Part shown: positions 25,163-32,696 of the stretch, piece after piece | Position numbering within the stretch: the stretch's first letter is position 1 | Layout: every line of letters starts with the position of its first letter | DNA from: CAVRAW01 sp963716135 | GTDB taxonomy: Bacteria; Planctomycetota; Planctomycetia; Pirellulales; JADZDJ01 | Assembly: GCA_963716135.1 (NCBI GenBank) | Contig: OY970289.1 | Coordinates: 1,488,001 to 1,552,000 of the forward strand | Direction: 5' to 3' | Length of the DNA: 64,000 nt | Made by a program: the position numbers and the translations under genes | Notes under the pieces: model-generated | The model's input: only the letters and a program-made list of their open reading frames with translations | Told to the model about the DNA's origin: nothing | Database searches by the model: none

Positions 25163-26002
25163 CTACCCGACTCGGCGAAAACGGGTGGGCTGCGCACCGT
25201 CGAATTCATCGCTGACCGGCTTCGATTCATCGACGCGGTCCCAGTAGTACGCGAGCTGCAACTCTTCGGCCGCGTTCAAGTCGCCCTGCAGCTCCGGCAG
25301 CAACCTCTCCAATTCTGCGGCTGCCGTCAGCCGTTCCGATCGCAGCTCTTGCATGTATGTGTCCCAACCAAATTGCGGCACTACCTTCTCGCCATCGACG
25401 ACTACCGGCGCGGCGGGATGGTCGCTCGGAAAACTTCCGCAGTGCAACAGGATTTGTTCGACATCGTCCTGGAGCGACAACTTCAGCACCGCGTCGATTG
25501 TCTTGATCCGCTGTTCCAGTTCGGCGACTCGGCCGCCGTGCATGCTCTTCGCGTTGTGGCGAATTCGTTGTGCCGCGAGTTTGACGTGAGCCGGAGCGTA
25601 ATGTTTGAGGCGATCGCGGGCCAATGTTCTTCGATTCACGTCCGCTTGAGCCTCGCGCTCGAGCCGCTCCATTTCCGCCAATCGATCCTGCAGTTCCGCG
25701 ATCTGCTGCTGCAATGCCGGCTTGGCGGCCGCGTTATCGGAGGTGATTTTCGCTAACCGCTTTTCGGATGTTTTGATGGCCGCCGGACCGCCGGCCACGG
25801 CAAGCGAATTTCGCGCAAGCCTGACGCGATCAACTTCGGCGTTGACGCGGCGTTCATCCCAGCCGAGCTCCCGGAAGATAATATCGTCGTCGGCACTTGC
25901 GAAACCGCCGGCGACCAGCTCGCGTAGGATTCCCTCGGCGGCTTCGTGCAGGCGCTCTTGTCGTGCGATAATTTCGCCGGCTACTTTCGATGTGTCGCTC
26001 AC
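25163..26002 (-). CDS. Coiled-coil protein, possible scaffold
   Basis: A protein of 279 residues from a GTG start at 26002, preceded by GGGAGA with ideal spacing. Long helical stretches (QQQIAELQDRLAEMERLERE, VAELEQRIKTIDAVLKLSL, LTAAAELERLLPELQGDL) give a coiled-coil protein with no signal peptide. In tailed phages a helical scaffold gene commonly follows the head-maturation protease, and here an S49 protease is directly upstream in transcription (37 bp). The scaffold idea rests on that order only. The C-terminus is acidic, then basic. Confidence 0.55.
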   Translation of the reverse strand: MSDTSKVAGEIIARQERLHEAAEGILRELVAGGFASADDDIIFRELGWDERRVNAEVDRVRLARNSLAVAGGPAAIKTSEKRLAKITSDNAAAKPALQQQIAELQDRLAEMERLEREAQADVNRRTLARDRLKHYAPAHVKLAAQRIRHNAKSMHGGRVAELEQRIKTIDAVLKLSLQDDVEQILLHCGSFPSDHPAAPVVVDGEKVVPQFGWDTYMQELRSERLTAAAELERLLPELQGDLNAAEELQLAYYWDRVDESKPVSDEFDGAQPTRFRRVG

Positions 26003-26039
26003 GTTATTTTCTCCCTGGTTGTGTGGTTGTTGCAGCCCG

Positions 26040-26978
26040 CTAAAATACGCGGCGCAGGTCACCTTCTGATCTCAATCTGTATTGCCGCGCCTCTTCGTCG
26101 CGTTTCTCCGCGGCTTTGGCGTCGGCCGCGGCTTGCTCCGCGGCGATCTTCGCCAACCGCCGCGCTTCAATTTGAGCTTTCATCGGCGCCATCACGCGCT
26201 CGAGCCCTGTATCGATGGCGTCGATTAGCCCGAGGCGCACCGCTTCGCTTGCCACGTGCACGCGCCCATCGGCCAGGCCGCGGACCTGGTCAGGCGGCAG
26301 CATGCGGCCGCGGGCCACGCCGGCGATGAAATTTCGGTGAATGGCATCGACTGTTCGCTGCATTTCCGCGAGCTGGTCGACGGTGATTTCGGCGCCCGGA
26401 ACGCCGATCGCCTTGTATTGACCCGCCTTCACGACATTCGCGCGAATGCCGTCCGCCTCGAAGAGTTTGGACACGTCATAGAGCACGGTGTATACGCCAA
26501 TGGATCCGATGAAGGCCGCCTGGTTGGCGTAGATCTTCGTGGCCTGACTGACTGCCCAATAGGCGCCGCTGGCCGCCAGGTCGCTGACGTATGCAATAAC
26601 GGGCTTCACCTGGCGGGCTTCGAAGATCGCCTGCGCCAGTTCATCGACGCCCGCGGCGGTACCGCCAGGTGAATCGACATAGAGATAAATCGCCGCGATC
26701 CTATCGTCGACCGCGGCGGCGCGAATTTGCGACGTGGCGTCGCTCATCACGGTGCCGCCGAAGAGCCAGCTAATCAGACTGGGATATTTGCTCAGGGGCC
26801 CGACCAGATCCAACACGGCGATGTTCGTTGCAGAATTGCTGCGCGGGCGCCGTGACGCATCGATCGCCGATAGGGTGCGAACTTCGCTCCGCGCGGCCAG
26901 GCTGAGCATGCCTGGCACGTCACAGCCCGAAATGCACCACAGTTTATCAAGCGGCAGCGGCATCATTTCGGGATCCAT
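26040..26978 (-). CDS. S49 family peptidase (SppA/phage head-maturation protease type)
   Basis: A protein of 312 residues from the ATG at 26978. The fold is ClpP/crotonase-like: IAVLDLVGPL, IAAIYLYVDSPGGTAAGVDEL, VIAYVSDLAASGAYWAVSQA with nucleophile S137, and NVVKAGQYKAIG with base K189. It lacks a signal peptide and membrane anchor, so it is closer to lambda gpC-type capsid proteases than to cellular SppA. The C-terminal 50 residues form a charged helix (ARRLAKIAAEQAAADAKAAEK), which could be a scaffold-like extension. It overlaps the preceding small gene by 16 bp. Confidence 0.85.
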   Translation of the reverse strand: MDPEMMPLPLDKLWCISGCDVPGMLSLAARSEVRTLSAIDASRRPRSNSATNIAVLDLVGPLSKYPSLISWLFGGTVMSDATSQIRAAAVDDRIAAIYLYVDSPGGTAAGVDELAQAIFEARQVKPVIAYVSDLAASGAYWAVSQATKIYANQAAFIGSIGVYTVLYDVSKLFEADGIRANVVKAGQYKAIGVPGAEITVDQLAEMQRTVDAIHRNFIAGVARGRMLPPDQVRGLADGRVHVASEAVRLGLIDAIDTGLERVMAPMKAQIEARRLAKIAAEQAAADAKAAEKRDEEARQYRLRSEGDLRRVF

Positions 26979-27250
26979 TCCAGCAAGAGGTTTGGAATTC
27001 CGGCGCGGCTGGCCATCTGGCGCGTGCGCGCGTAGAAGGCGCAAGAGCGGACCGAGAAGCCGCGCTGCGAGCACAAGATGACCGCGCCCATGCGCGGCGT
27101 TTTGCCTTGCTCGATTGCTTTGTTAATCAGCCGGTGGCAAGCATCGACCGGGCCCCGCTCAGTTTGCACCACAAGCCGCAGCGTGCCGCTGCGGACGTAC
27201 CATTTCGAGCCGATGGGCTCAGAGCAATAGGGCTCGATGCCACGGAGCAT
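26963..27250 (-). CDS. Small hypothetical protein ahead of the S49 protease
   Basis: A protein of 95 residues starting at MLRGIEPYCSEPIG, with GAGG 8 bases upstream. Three cysteines and a pattern of short strands (KWYVRSGTLRLVVQTERGP, MGAVILCSQRGFSVRSCAFY) suggest a compact domain. The C-terminus overlaps the protease start by 16 bp, so they are translationally coupled. It is the first gene of the morphogenesis-like operon, where a packaging or connector protein might be expected, but there is no family match. Confidence 0.5.
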   Translation of the reverse strand: MLRGIEPYCSEPIGSKWYVRSGTLRLVVQTERGPVDACHRLINKAIEQGKTPRMGAVILCSQRGFSVRSCAFYARTRQMASRAGIPNLLLEWIPK

Positions 27251-27420
27251 GGGGTTGCCTCGGACCACGCGACTTGTGCCGCGGTTCAAACTGCCGCGGG
27301 GTGCCGAAGCGACGGCCCAGCCTGACTCGAACCGACGACGGCCTGAGCGGCACCGAAGTGCCGCTCAGGTACGCCGCCACAAGTCTAGGTTAGGCATAAC
27401 CTATTATCGGCATTGCCGGC
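27251..27420 (-). promoter_or_regulatory. Structured leader of the morphogenesis-like operon
   Basis: Three perfect hairpins lie in 125 bp: CCGCGG/CCGCGG (27279-27284, 27294-27299); CCTGAGCGGCAC/GTGCCGCTCAGG (27342-27353, 27358-27369), with a TTCG tetraloop on the minus strand; and TAGGTTA/TAACCTA (27386-27392, 27397-27403). A GGTTCGAGTC word (complement of 27324-27333), like a tRNA T-loop, follows the second hairpin. Confidence 0.5.
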
Positions 27421-27793
27421 CGAGCGGGATTCCATAATATTTTCACACAATGCGGAACGGCGGCGGCAAGCACTGCTGGATGATCACCATGGGCCCGCAC
27501 GTGCTCTTGATCGTGCGCCGGCCGCGATCGCGAGCAGCTCGCCCCTCTTGGGGCTCTGCGGTGCGCTATCGCCCGCCAGGTCCGCGGCGGCCGAACGGCT
27601 GACCGCTATTGGGAAAAAACACATCGCGGACACTCTGTACGGATCGCGCAAATATGGCCGTTCAAGCGGCGATCTGCGCCACTTTCTGGAAAAGTGATTG
27701 ACAACGGCGACAGCTCTGTTTAATCTGTGCGCCATCGTGAGTTACTTGGCCTTGTAGGTTTCTCATCGCGCCAACGAAACGATCGAAAATCGG
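27421..27793. other. Right end of the mobile element, no supported gene
   Basis: ORFs on both strands overlap each other here and none has a clear ribosome-binding site or family features. GCCCCTCTTGGGGC is a small palindrome near 27542-27555. The stretch just left of attR is AT-richer, as expected for recombinase binding. Confidence 0.4.
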
Positions 27794-27837
27794 GGTTCGG
27801 GACCAAGAGGTCGCTGGTTCAAATCCAGTCGCCCCGA
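27794..27837. repeat. attR
   Basis: An exact 44-bp copy of the tRNA-Pro 3' end (18073-18116), in the same orientation. The 5' half of the tRNA is absent, so it marks the right junction of the element. Confidence 0.88.
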
Positions 27838-27880
27838 TTTTTAGGCACACTTATCTACCGCCCTGCGCTCAATTGCCGTT

Positions 27881-27935
27881 GGGGCAATCGTGCTCAGTTG
27901 CTGGTCGCTCTCTTCAAATCCAGTCGCCCCGATTT
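27881..27935 (+). pseudogene. tRNA-Pro remnant carrying a second attachment-core copy
   Basis: GGGGC at 27881-27885 and GCTCAG (27892-27897) match the acceptor and D-arm of the intact tRNA. The anticodon arm is missing. TTCAAATCCAGTCGCCCCGA (27913-27932) matches the T-arm and acceptor exactly, and the next three bases also match attR. It reads as a deleted tRNA-Pro copy or the scar of an earlier integration. Confidence 0.55.
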
Positions 27936-27946
27936 GGTTAAGTTTC

Positions 27947-28345
27947 ATGGCCAATTCCTCCCCGCTTCAAGCCGTGCACACGCAGGTAACGGCGACTCTT
28001 TCGGTGCGGGACTGGGCCGCGGCGATCGAGTTTTACAAACGCGCATTCAATGCAATCGAGACATATCGTGTTCCTGGTGGTGGCGTAGCGAAACTCTCGG
28101 TTGACGGCGCGGAATATTGGGTCGCGGAAGAATCGCCAGCGCATCAAAATTTCAGTCCCGAATCGTTGGGCGGTTGCTCGGTCCGCATGCTGCTGGTCGT
28201 GGATGATCCGCAATCGACCTGCCAGCGCACCGTCGCGGCGGGCGCGAAGCAGGTTGTGCCTGTTGACGACCGGCACGGCTGGCGGTTAGGCCGGATTCTC
28301 GATCCCGCGGGTCATCATTGGGAGGTCGGACGACCGCTATCATGA
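27947..28345 (+). CDS. VOC (glyoxalase-fold) family protein
   Basis: A protein of 132 residues starting at MANSSPLQAVHTQVT. The betaalphabetabetabeta modules are seen as VTATLSVRDWAAAIEFYKRAFNAIETYRV and VRMLLVVDDPQSTCQRTVAAGAKQVV, with the C-terminal ILDPAGHHWEVGRP typical of PhnB-like and glyoxalase-like members. The first gene outside the mobile element, it may have lost upstream context at integration. The substrate is unknown. Confidence 0.85.
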   Translation: MANSSPLQAVHTQVTATLSVRDWAAAIEFYKRAFNAIETYRVPGGGVAKLSVDGAEYWVAEESPAHQNFSPESLGGCSVRMLLVVDDPQSTCQRTVAAGAKQVVPVDDRHGWRLGRILDPAGHHWEVGRPLS

Positions 28346-28379
28346 GCCGCGCAGCACCCTGTAAAAGATTCGCGTGCCA

Positions 28380-29177
28380 TCATGGCTCCGTTTCCGGCAT
28401 CACCGCGTCGGGGAGCCACTGCGCCACATCTTGGCAGTAGAAATCGGCCAGCACGCGGTACAACTCGGGGTGTCGATCGCGCAGGGCGCGGGGGCGTTCG
28501 AAGAAGCACTCGCTGGCCACGGCGAAGAATTCGGCGCGATTGCTGGCGCCGTAGCGATCCAACACGGTGGCCTCGCCGGTGGCTCTGTCGTGCACCAGGC
28601 GTTCGAATTCGGCCTCCACGACGGTGTGCCAGGTGCGCACCTTTTCGCGGCCCACCAGCGGCGGCGTGCCTTCGACATCGCCATCCAGGCCATCGATGTG
28701 ATGCGCGAATTCGTGGAACACCAAATTGTTGCCCGGCCTGGAACGTTTCGAGCCGACAATTTCCGCCCACGAGAGCACAATGGGTCCATGGTGCCACGAT
28801 TCACCCAGTCTCGCCCTCACGCCGTCGGGCGGTGGGTGTAAGTCGTACCGGCTGGCATGCGCTTGATATCCGCCAGGATAAACGATGATCGTTCGGAGTC
28901 GATCGAAATAGTAGGGTTCGATCATGCCCAGCGTCATCACGCCGGCGTAGCCAGCGATGGTGATTTTGATTCCGATGTTCAGTTCAAAGCTGCTGCCGCC
29001 AACCCAATCCTTTTCGGCGACGAGCACCTGCACAAAGCCTTCCAATCGCTGACGCTGCTGAGCGCCGAGATACTGGTAGTGTCGCACGAGCGATTCGAGA
29101 ACTTGACGCCACTCGGGCGGAAACGGCTGCTGCAGGATTTGTTGGCGGCGGCGATCGCGAATCCAGGTGAAGATCAT
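28380..29177 (-). CDS. mtfA: MtfA-like zinc metallopeptidase (M90)
   Basis: A protein of 265 residues. The zinc site is HEFAHHID (HExxH at residues 155-159), with a glutamate-containing helix RAEFFAVASECFFERP as third-ligand region. The sequence IIVYPGGYQAH and the YRVLADFYCQD C-terminus fit the family. In E. coli MtfA binds the repressor Mlc; in planctomycetes the target is unknown. A single-gene unit, divergent from the HEAT-repeat gene. Confidence 0.88.
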   Translation of the reverse strand: MIFTWIRDRRRQQILQQPFPPEWRQVLESLVRHYQYLGAQQRQRLEGFVQVLVAEKDWVGGSSFELNIGIKITIAGYAGVMTLGMIEPYYFDRLRTIIVYPGGYQAHASRYDLHPPPDGVRARLGESWHHGPIVLSWAEIVGSKRSRPGNNLVFHEFAHHIDGLDGDVEGTPPLVGREKVRTWHTVVEAEFERLVHDRATGEATVLDRYGASNRAEFFAVASECFFERPRALRDRHPELYRVLADFYCQDVAQWLPDAVMPETEP

Positions 29178-29306
29178 ATCGGCGTTGATGGATTTCGGAC
29201 GTTCGGCTTAAGCATCGACCTATTGTGCTTCTTTAGAATGATGCCGTCGAGCAAAAAATGATCCAGAGGCACTTCAAATTTGCTACGATAAAAGGCGAGG
29301 CAACCC

Positions 29307-29828
29307 ATGGGCAATCGAATCGACACGACAGCGGGCGTTCGCGACGAGGTCGTGCCGCTGCTGCAGGCATTGGAACACAGGGACCCCATCAAGCGGGAGC
29401 ACGCCCGCGCGGCGCTGGTGAAAGTGGGCCACGAGGCGGTGATCCCGCTGTTGCGAATGTTAAACAGTCGCAAGCTTCACGTGCGTTGGGAGGCGGCGAA
29501 GACATTGAGCGAAATTCGCGATCCTTCGACGGCGACAGCGCTGGCGGAAACGCTGGATCACGACGATCACGACGTGCGATGGATGGCGGCAGAAGCGCTG
29601 ATTGCGCTTGGCAATGAGGGTTTGAAGCAGACATTGGTCGCGCTGTTGAGCAAAGCCGAATCGGTGAGCGTGCGCGAGGCGGCGCATCACGTGCTGTCGC
29701 ATTTTGCAAAGCGCAAGTCAAAAGCGTTTTTAAAGCCGGTGCTCGCGGCATATCGAAGCTACGAGCCTGCGGTTTCTCTTCCGGCGGCTGCGTTGAAAGC
29801 ATATCACGCGCTGCGGAGCGTCAGTTAG
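29307..29828 (+). CDS. HEAT-repeat protein
   Basis: A protein of 173 residues made of about four HEAT/PBS-lyase-like repeats: VVPLLQALEHRDPIKREHAR, VIPLLRMLNSRKLHVRWEAA, ATALAETLDHDDHDVRWMAA, LKQTLVALLSKAESVSVREA. Such repeats form protein-binding scaffolds. GGCGAGG precedes the start. Its stop codon overlaps that of the convergent hybrid kinase gene. No partner is known. Confidence 0.85.
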   Translation: MGNRIDTTAGVRDEVVPLLQALEHRDPIKREHARAALVKVGHEAVIPLLRMLNSRKLHVRWEAAKTLSEIRDPSTATALAETLDHDDHDVRWMAAEALIALGNEGLKQTLVALLSKAESVSVREAAHHVLSHFAKRKSKAFLKPVLAAYRSYEPAVSLPAAALKAYHALRSVS

Positions 29829-32608
29829 GCGGGGCTGCCCGAGACCTTGTCCTCTGTGGCCGAGGGCAACGACGCCAGCAGTTCCTGCAGGGCTTCCAAG
29901 CCGGCGGGCTTGACCAGATGGAAATCGAAACCGGATTCGCGGGCGCGGCGGCGATCGGTGTCCTGGCCATAGCCGGTGAGCGCCACCAGGACCACGCCAT
30001 CCATGGCCGGCATTTGGCGCAGGCGAGCGGCGAGTTCGTAGCCATCCATGTTCGGCATGGCGATGTCGGAGATCACGACGTCGGGACGCTCGTGCTGCAC
30101 AATCTCCAATGCCGCGGCCCCGCTGCCGGCGGTGCGTACGTGTTGGCCTAAAGCTTCCAGCAGCCGGCCGAGGATGAAGACGGCGGCGTGCGTGTCGTCG
30201 ACGACCAGGATTCGGCGCACCGGCAGCGTTTTTTTGTCGGGCGAGACGGGCAGTTGAGAGGGCGCGCGGGGCGGGATGGCGCCGAGCGGCAAGCGGACGA
30301 TGAACTCGCTGCCTTGGCCGGGGCCTTTGCTGCGTGCCTCGATTTGGCCGCCGTGCATCTGCACCAGGTTTTTCGAAAGCGTCAGACCGATTCCCAAACC
30401 GCTGTGCGCGCGCTTCAGGCTCGGATCGACCTGAGCAAACATATCGAATACTCGCGGCAGCATGTCGGCGGAGATGCCCATGCCGTTGTCGCGCACGGAA
30501 ATTACCACTTCGTTGCCGTCGCGCTGGGCGGAGAGCCAAATTTGTCCACCGGTCTCGGTGTATTTGGCGGCGTTGTTTAGCAAGTTGGAGATGACCTGCA
30601 CGAGCCGCACAGGATCGGCGTCCAAGATGATTACGTCGGGCGATAGCGAGATGGCCAATTGATGTCCGGCGGCATCGATGAGCGGGCGGCTGGTGTCGAC
30701 GGCGCTTTCGATGACGCGGGCCAGTTCGACGGGTTCCTTTCGCAGGTCGATTTTGCCGCGTGTGACGCGGGAAACTTCCAGCAGGTCTTCGACGAGTCGC
30801 AGCAGGTGATTGACCTGGCGTTCCATGATGTCGCGCACGCGCTCGGCGGCCGGAGGCAGATCGCCGGAGAGTCGGAGGATGTGCAGGGCGTTGCTGATGG
30901 GCGCCAGCGGATTGCGCAGCTCATGGGCCAGCGTGGCCAGGAATTCGTCTTTGCGTCGATCGGCATCTTTGAGCGATTCTTCCATTTTCATGCGCTCGGT
31001 CACGTCAACGGCCATGCCACCGACCAACGCGGGATTGCCGTCGGGGCCTGGAATGGCGAATTTGCTGACGATGGAATGATGGATGTCGCCGTCGCCATGA
31101 TCCAAGGTTTCGATCGTTTGCAAACCGGACTCGCTGGCCAAGGCGAGGCGATCGTTTTCCTGGAAGCAGGCGGCGGTTTCGGGCGGGAAAATTTCCAGGT
31201 CGGTTTTGCCGTACAACTCCGCCATGGTTTTTCCCCAGACCTTGAGGGCGGCTTCGTTGGCGAACACGTAACGGCCTTCTAAATCCTTGCTCCAGGCCAG
31301 ACCGGGCAAGTGCTGCATGAAGCGGGCAAAACGTCGTTCGCTTTCCTCGACGGCCAGCGCGGCCTGTTTCTGCGGGCTGACGTCACGAATGTAACTGGTG
31401 AAGATCGGCAGGCCGTCGCCGAACATCCTCGTTATGCTTAGTTCGACGGGGAATTCGATTCCGTCGGAGCGTACTGCCGGCAGTTCGATCCGTTGGTTCA
31501 GCACCGGTCCTTGCCCTGTCGCCAGGTAGTGAACCAGTCCGCGACGATGACCTTCCCTCAGACGCGGCGGAATGATCAGCTCCGCCAGCGGTTGGCCGAA
31601 GGCTTGCTCGCGGCGATAGCCGAACATGCGCTCCGCTGCTGGATTAAACTCGATCACGCGCCCTTGGTGGTCGATGGAAATGATTCCATCCAAGGCGGAA
31701 TCGAGCATGGCAGCTTTGCGGGCCTCGCTGGCGCGCAATGCTTCTTCCGCGCGTTTGCGTTTGATGAATTGGCCGAGTTGATTGCCCAGGCTGGCGATTG
31801 TTTTCAGCAAATCCTGGTCGGGTCTGCGAATTTCCTGACTGAAAAATTCGACGACGCCGAACATCTCGCCTTCGACAACGATGGGAAAACCAAAGGCTGC
31901 ATGCAGCGAAGCTTTCTCGGCGACTTCAGCCCGGGGAAAATTGTCGTCGTTAACCACGTCGGGAATCCAGGCGGGTTGGCCGGAGGACCAGATTCTACCG
32001 GGCAGCCCGACGCCCCGCGGAAAACTGATGCTGCGAGTCATTTGCTCGAAGGCGGAACAATTGGCGCCGGCTCGAATCCAAATATTTGCGCAGCGGAGAA
32101 CGCTGGAATCTGGATCGATGAGCCACAGTCCGCCGAAGGTCCAATTGAGCGATTGGCAGGTGGCGCGAAGCACCTTGGGAACCGCGTCGCTAAGCGCAAC
32201 CGAGGCCACGAGCACAGTATTCACGGCGTCTCGGATCGCCAGACGGCGGCGCGCGTCTTCGCTCGCGCGCCGGGCACGATTTACCAACCACGCCATGCCG
32301 ATGATCAGCAGCGACGATACCAGGAACAGCCCCAGCCCGAAAAAATCCTCGAGCGTCGACATCTGGAAGAGGCTGATTTGTTTCGGCCAGTAGATGGGCG
32401 CTGTAGCGCTTAGGAGCGTTGTGAGGACGCCCGCCAAAACCCCGCCGAAAAGCGAGGCCGCAATGACGGCGGGAAAGAAGGTCAGCCACTGCAGGTGAAC
32501 GCCGATGAGCTCGTGAACGCCGACGCGGGCGACGACCGCCAACGCGAAAACGACGACAGCCAGCAACAACTGTCGCCACGGATCGCTAACACGGATGCGG
32601 CTGTTCAA
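29825..32608 (-). CDS. Hybrid sensor histidine kinase (membrane, GAF, two PAS, REC)
   Basis: A protein of 927 residues. Four hydrophobic segments at residues 12-110 form a DUF4118/MASE-like membrane sensor. A GAF domain follows (about 125-285), then two PAS domains (about 300-415 with GRVIEFNPAAERMFGY, and 425-545), HisKA with the phospho-His in LAHELRNPLAPI (about 561), HATPase with NLLNNAAKYTE (about 678), and a C-terminal receiver with Asp in ISDIAMPNMDG (about 845). It autophosphorylates and passes phosphate to its own receiver, then probably to an HPt. The last 370 residues closely match the next kinase, implying a duplication. Confidence 0.93.
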   Translation of the reverse strand: MNSRIRVSDPWRQLLLAVVVFALAVVARVGVHELIGVHLQWLTFFPAVIAASLFGGVLAGVLTTLLSATAPIYWPKQISLFQMSTLEDFFGLGLFLVSSLLIIGMAWLVNRARRASEDARRRLAIRDAVNTVLVASVALSDAVPKVLRATCQSLNWTFGGLWLIDPDSSVLRCANIWIRAGANCSAFEQMTRSISFPRGVGLPGRIWSSGQPAWIPDVVNDDNFPRAEVAEKASLHAAFGFPIVVEGEMFGVVEFFSQEIRRPDQDLLKTIASLGNQLGQFIKRKRAEEALRASEARKAAMLDSALDGIISIDHQGRVIEFNPAAERMFGYRREQAFGQPLAELIIPPRLREGHRRGLVHYLATGQGPVLNQRIELPAVRSDGIEFPVELSITRMFGDGLPIFTSYIRDVSPQKQAALAVEESERRFARFMQHLPGLAWSKDLEGRYVFANEAALKVWGKTMAELYGKTDLEIFPPETAACFQENDRLALASESGLQTIETLDHGDGDIHHSIVSKFAIPGPDGNPALVGGMAVDVTERMKMEESLKDADRRKDEFLATLAHELRNPLAPISNALHILRLSGDLPPAAERVRDIMERQVNHLLRLVEDLLEVSRVTRGKIDLRKEPVELARVIESAVDTSRPLIDAAGHQLAISLSPDVIILDADPVRLVQVISNLLNNAAKYTETGGQIWLSAQRDGNEVVISVRDNGMGISADMLPRVFDMFAQVDPSLKRAHSGLGIGLTLSKNLVQMHGGQIEARSKGPGQGSEFIVRLPLGAIPPRAPSQLPVSPDKKTLPVRRILVVDDTHAAVFILGRLLEALGQHVRTAGSGAAALEIVQHERPDVVISDIAMPNMDGYELAARLRQMPAMDGVVLVALTGYGQDTDRRRARESGFDFHLVKPAGLEALQELLASLPSATEDKVSGSPA

Positions 32609-32696
32609 GCGGGCGCTCGGATGACGCGGATCAGACGTAGCGATGGAGCCTTGGCTTCGGTGCTGCTTTTATTATGGCTTCCGCAACAACCTCTAG

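Larger units (their letters stand above)
18073..27837. mobile_element. Integrative element in tRNA-Pro (about 9.7 kb), phage-satellite-like
   Basis: The boundaries are the tRNA-Pro 3' end (18073-18116) and an exact 44-bp copy (27794-27837). Rightward genes, from the tRNA side: tyrosine recombinase 1, tyrosine recombinase 2, a small unknown, DUF1580-like, winged-helix and Rep-like genes. Leftward genes, from the other end: a small unknown, S49 protease, coiled-coil protein, unknown protein and a 90-residue protein. The two arms converge near 23.4 kb. Recombination and replication functions lie on one arm and morphogenesis-like functions on the other. No terminase, portal or major capsid gene was recognised, and no clear antiphage or resistance cargo. 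Confidence 0.85.

Noticed and set aside
27413..27697. Plus-strand ORF of 94 codons near attR
   Set aside because: Overlaps an opposed ORF, no ribosome-binding site or recognised features.
27662..27850. Minus-strand ORF containing ATGFEPATSWSR
   Set aside because: This is a translation of the attR tRNA sequence, a known artefact of tRNA 3' ends.
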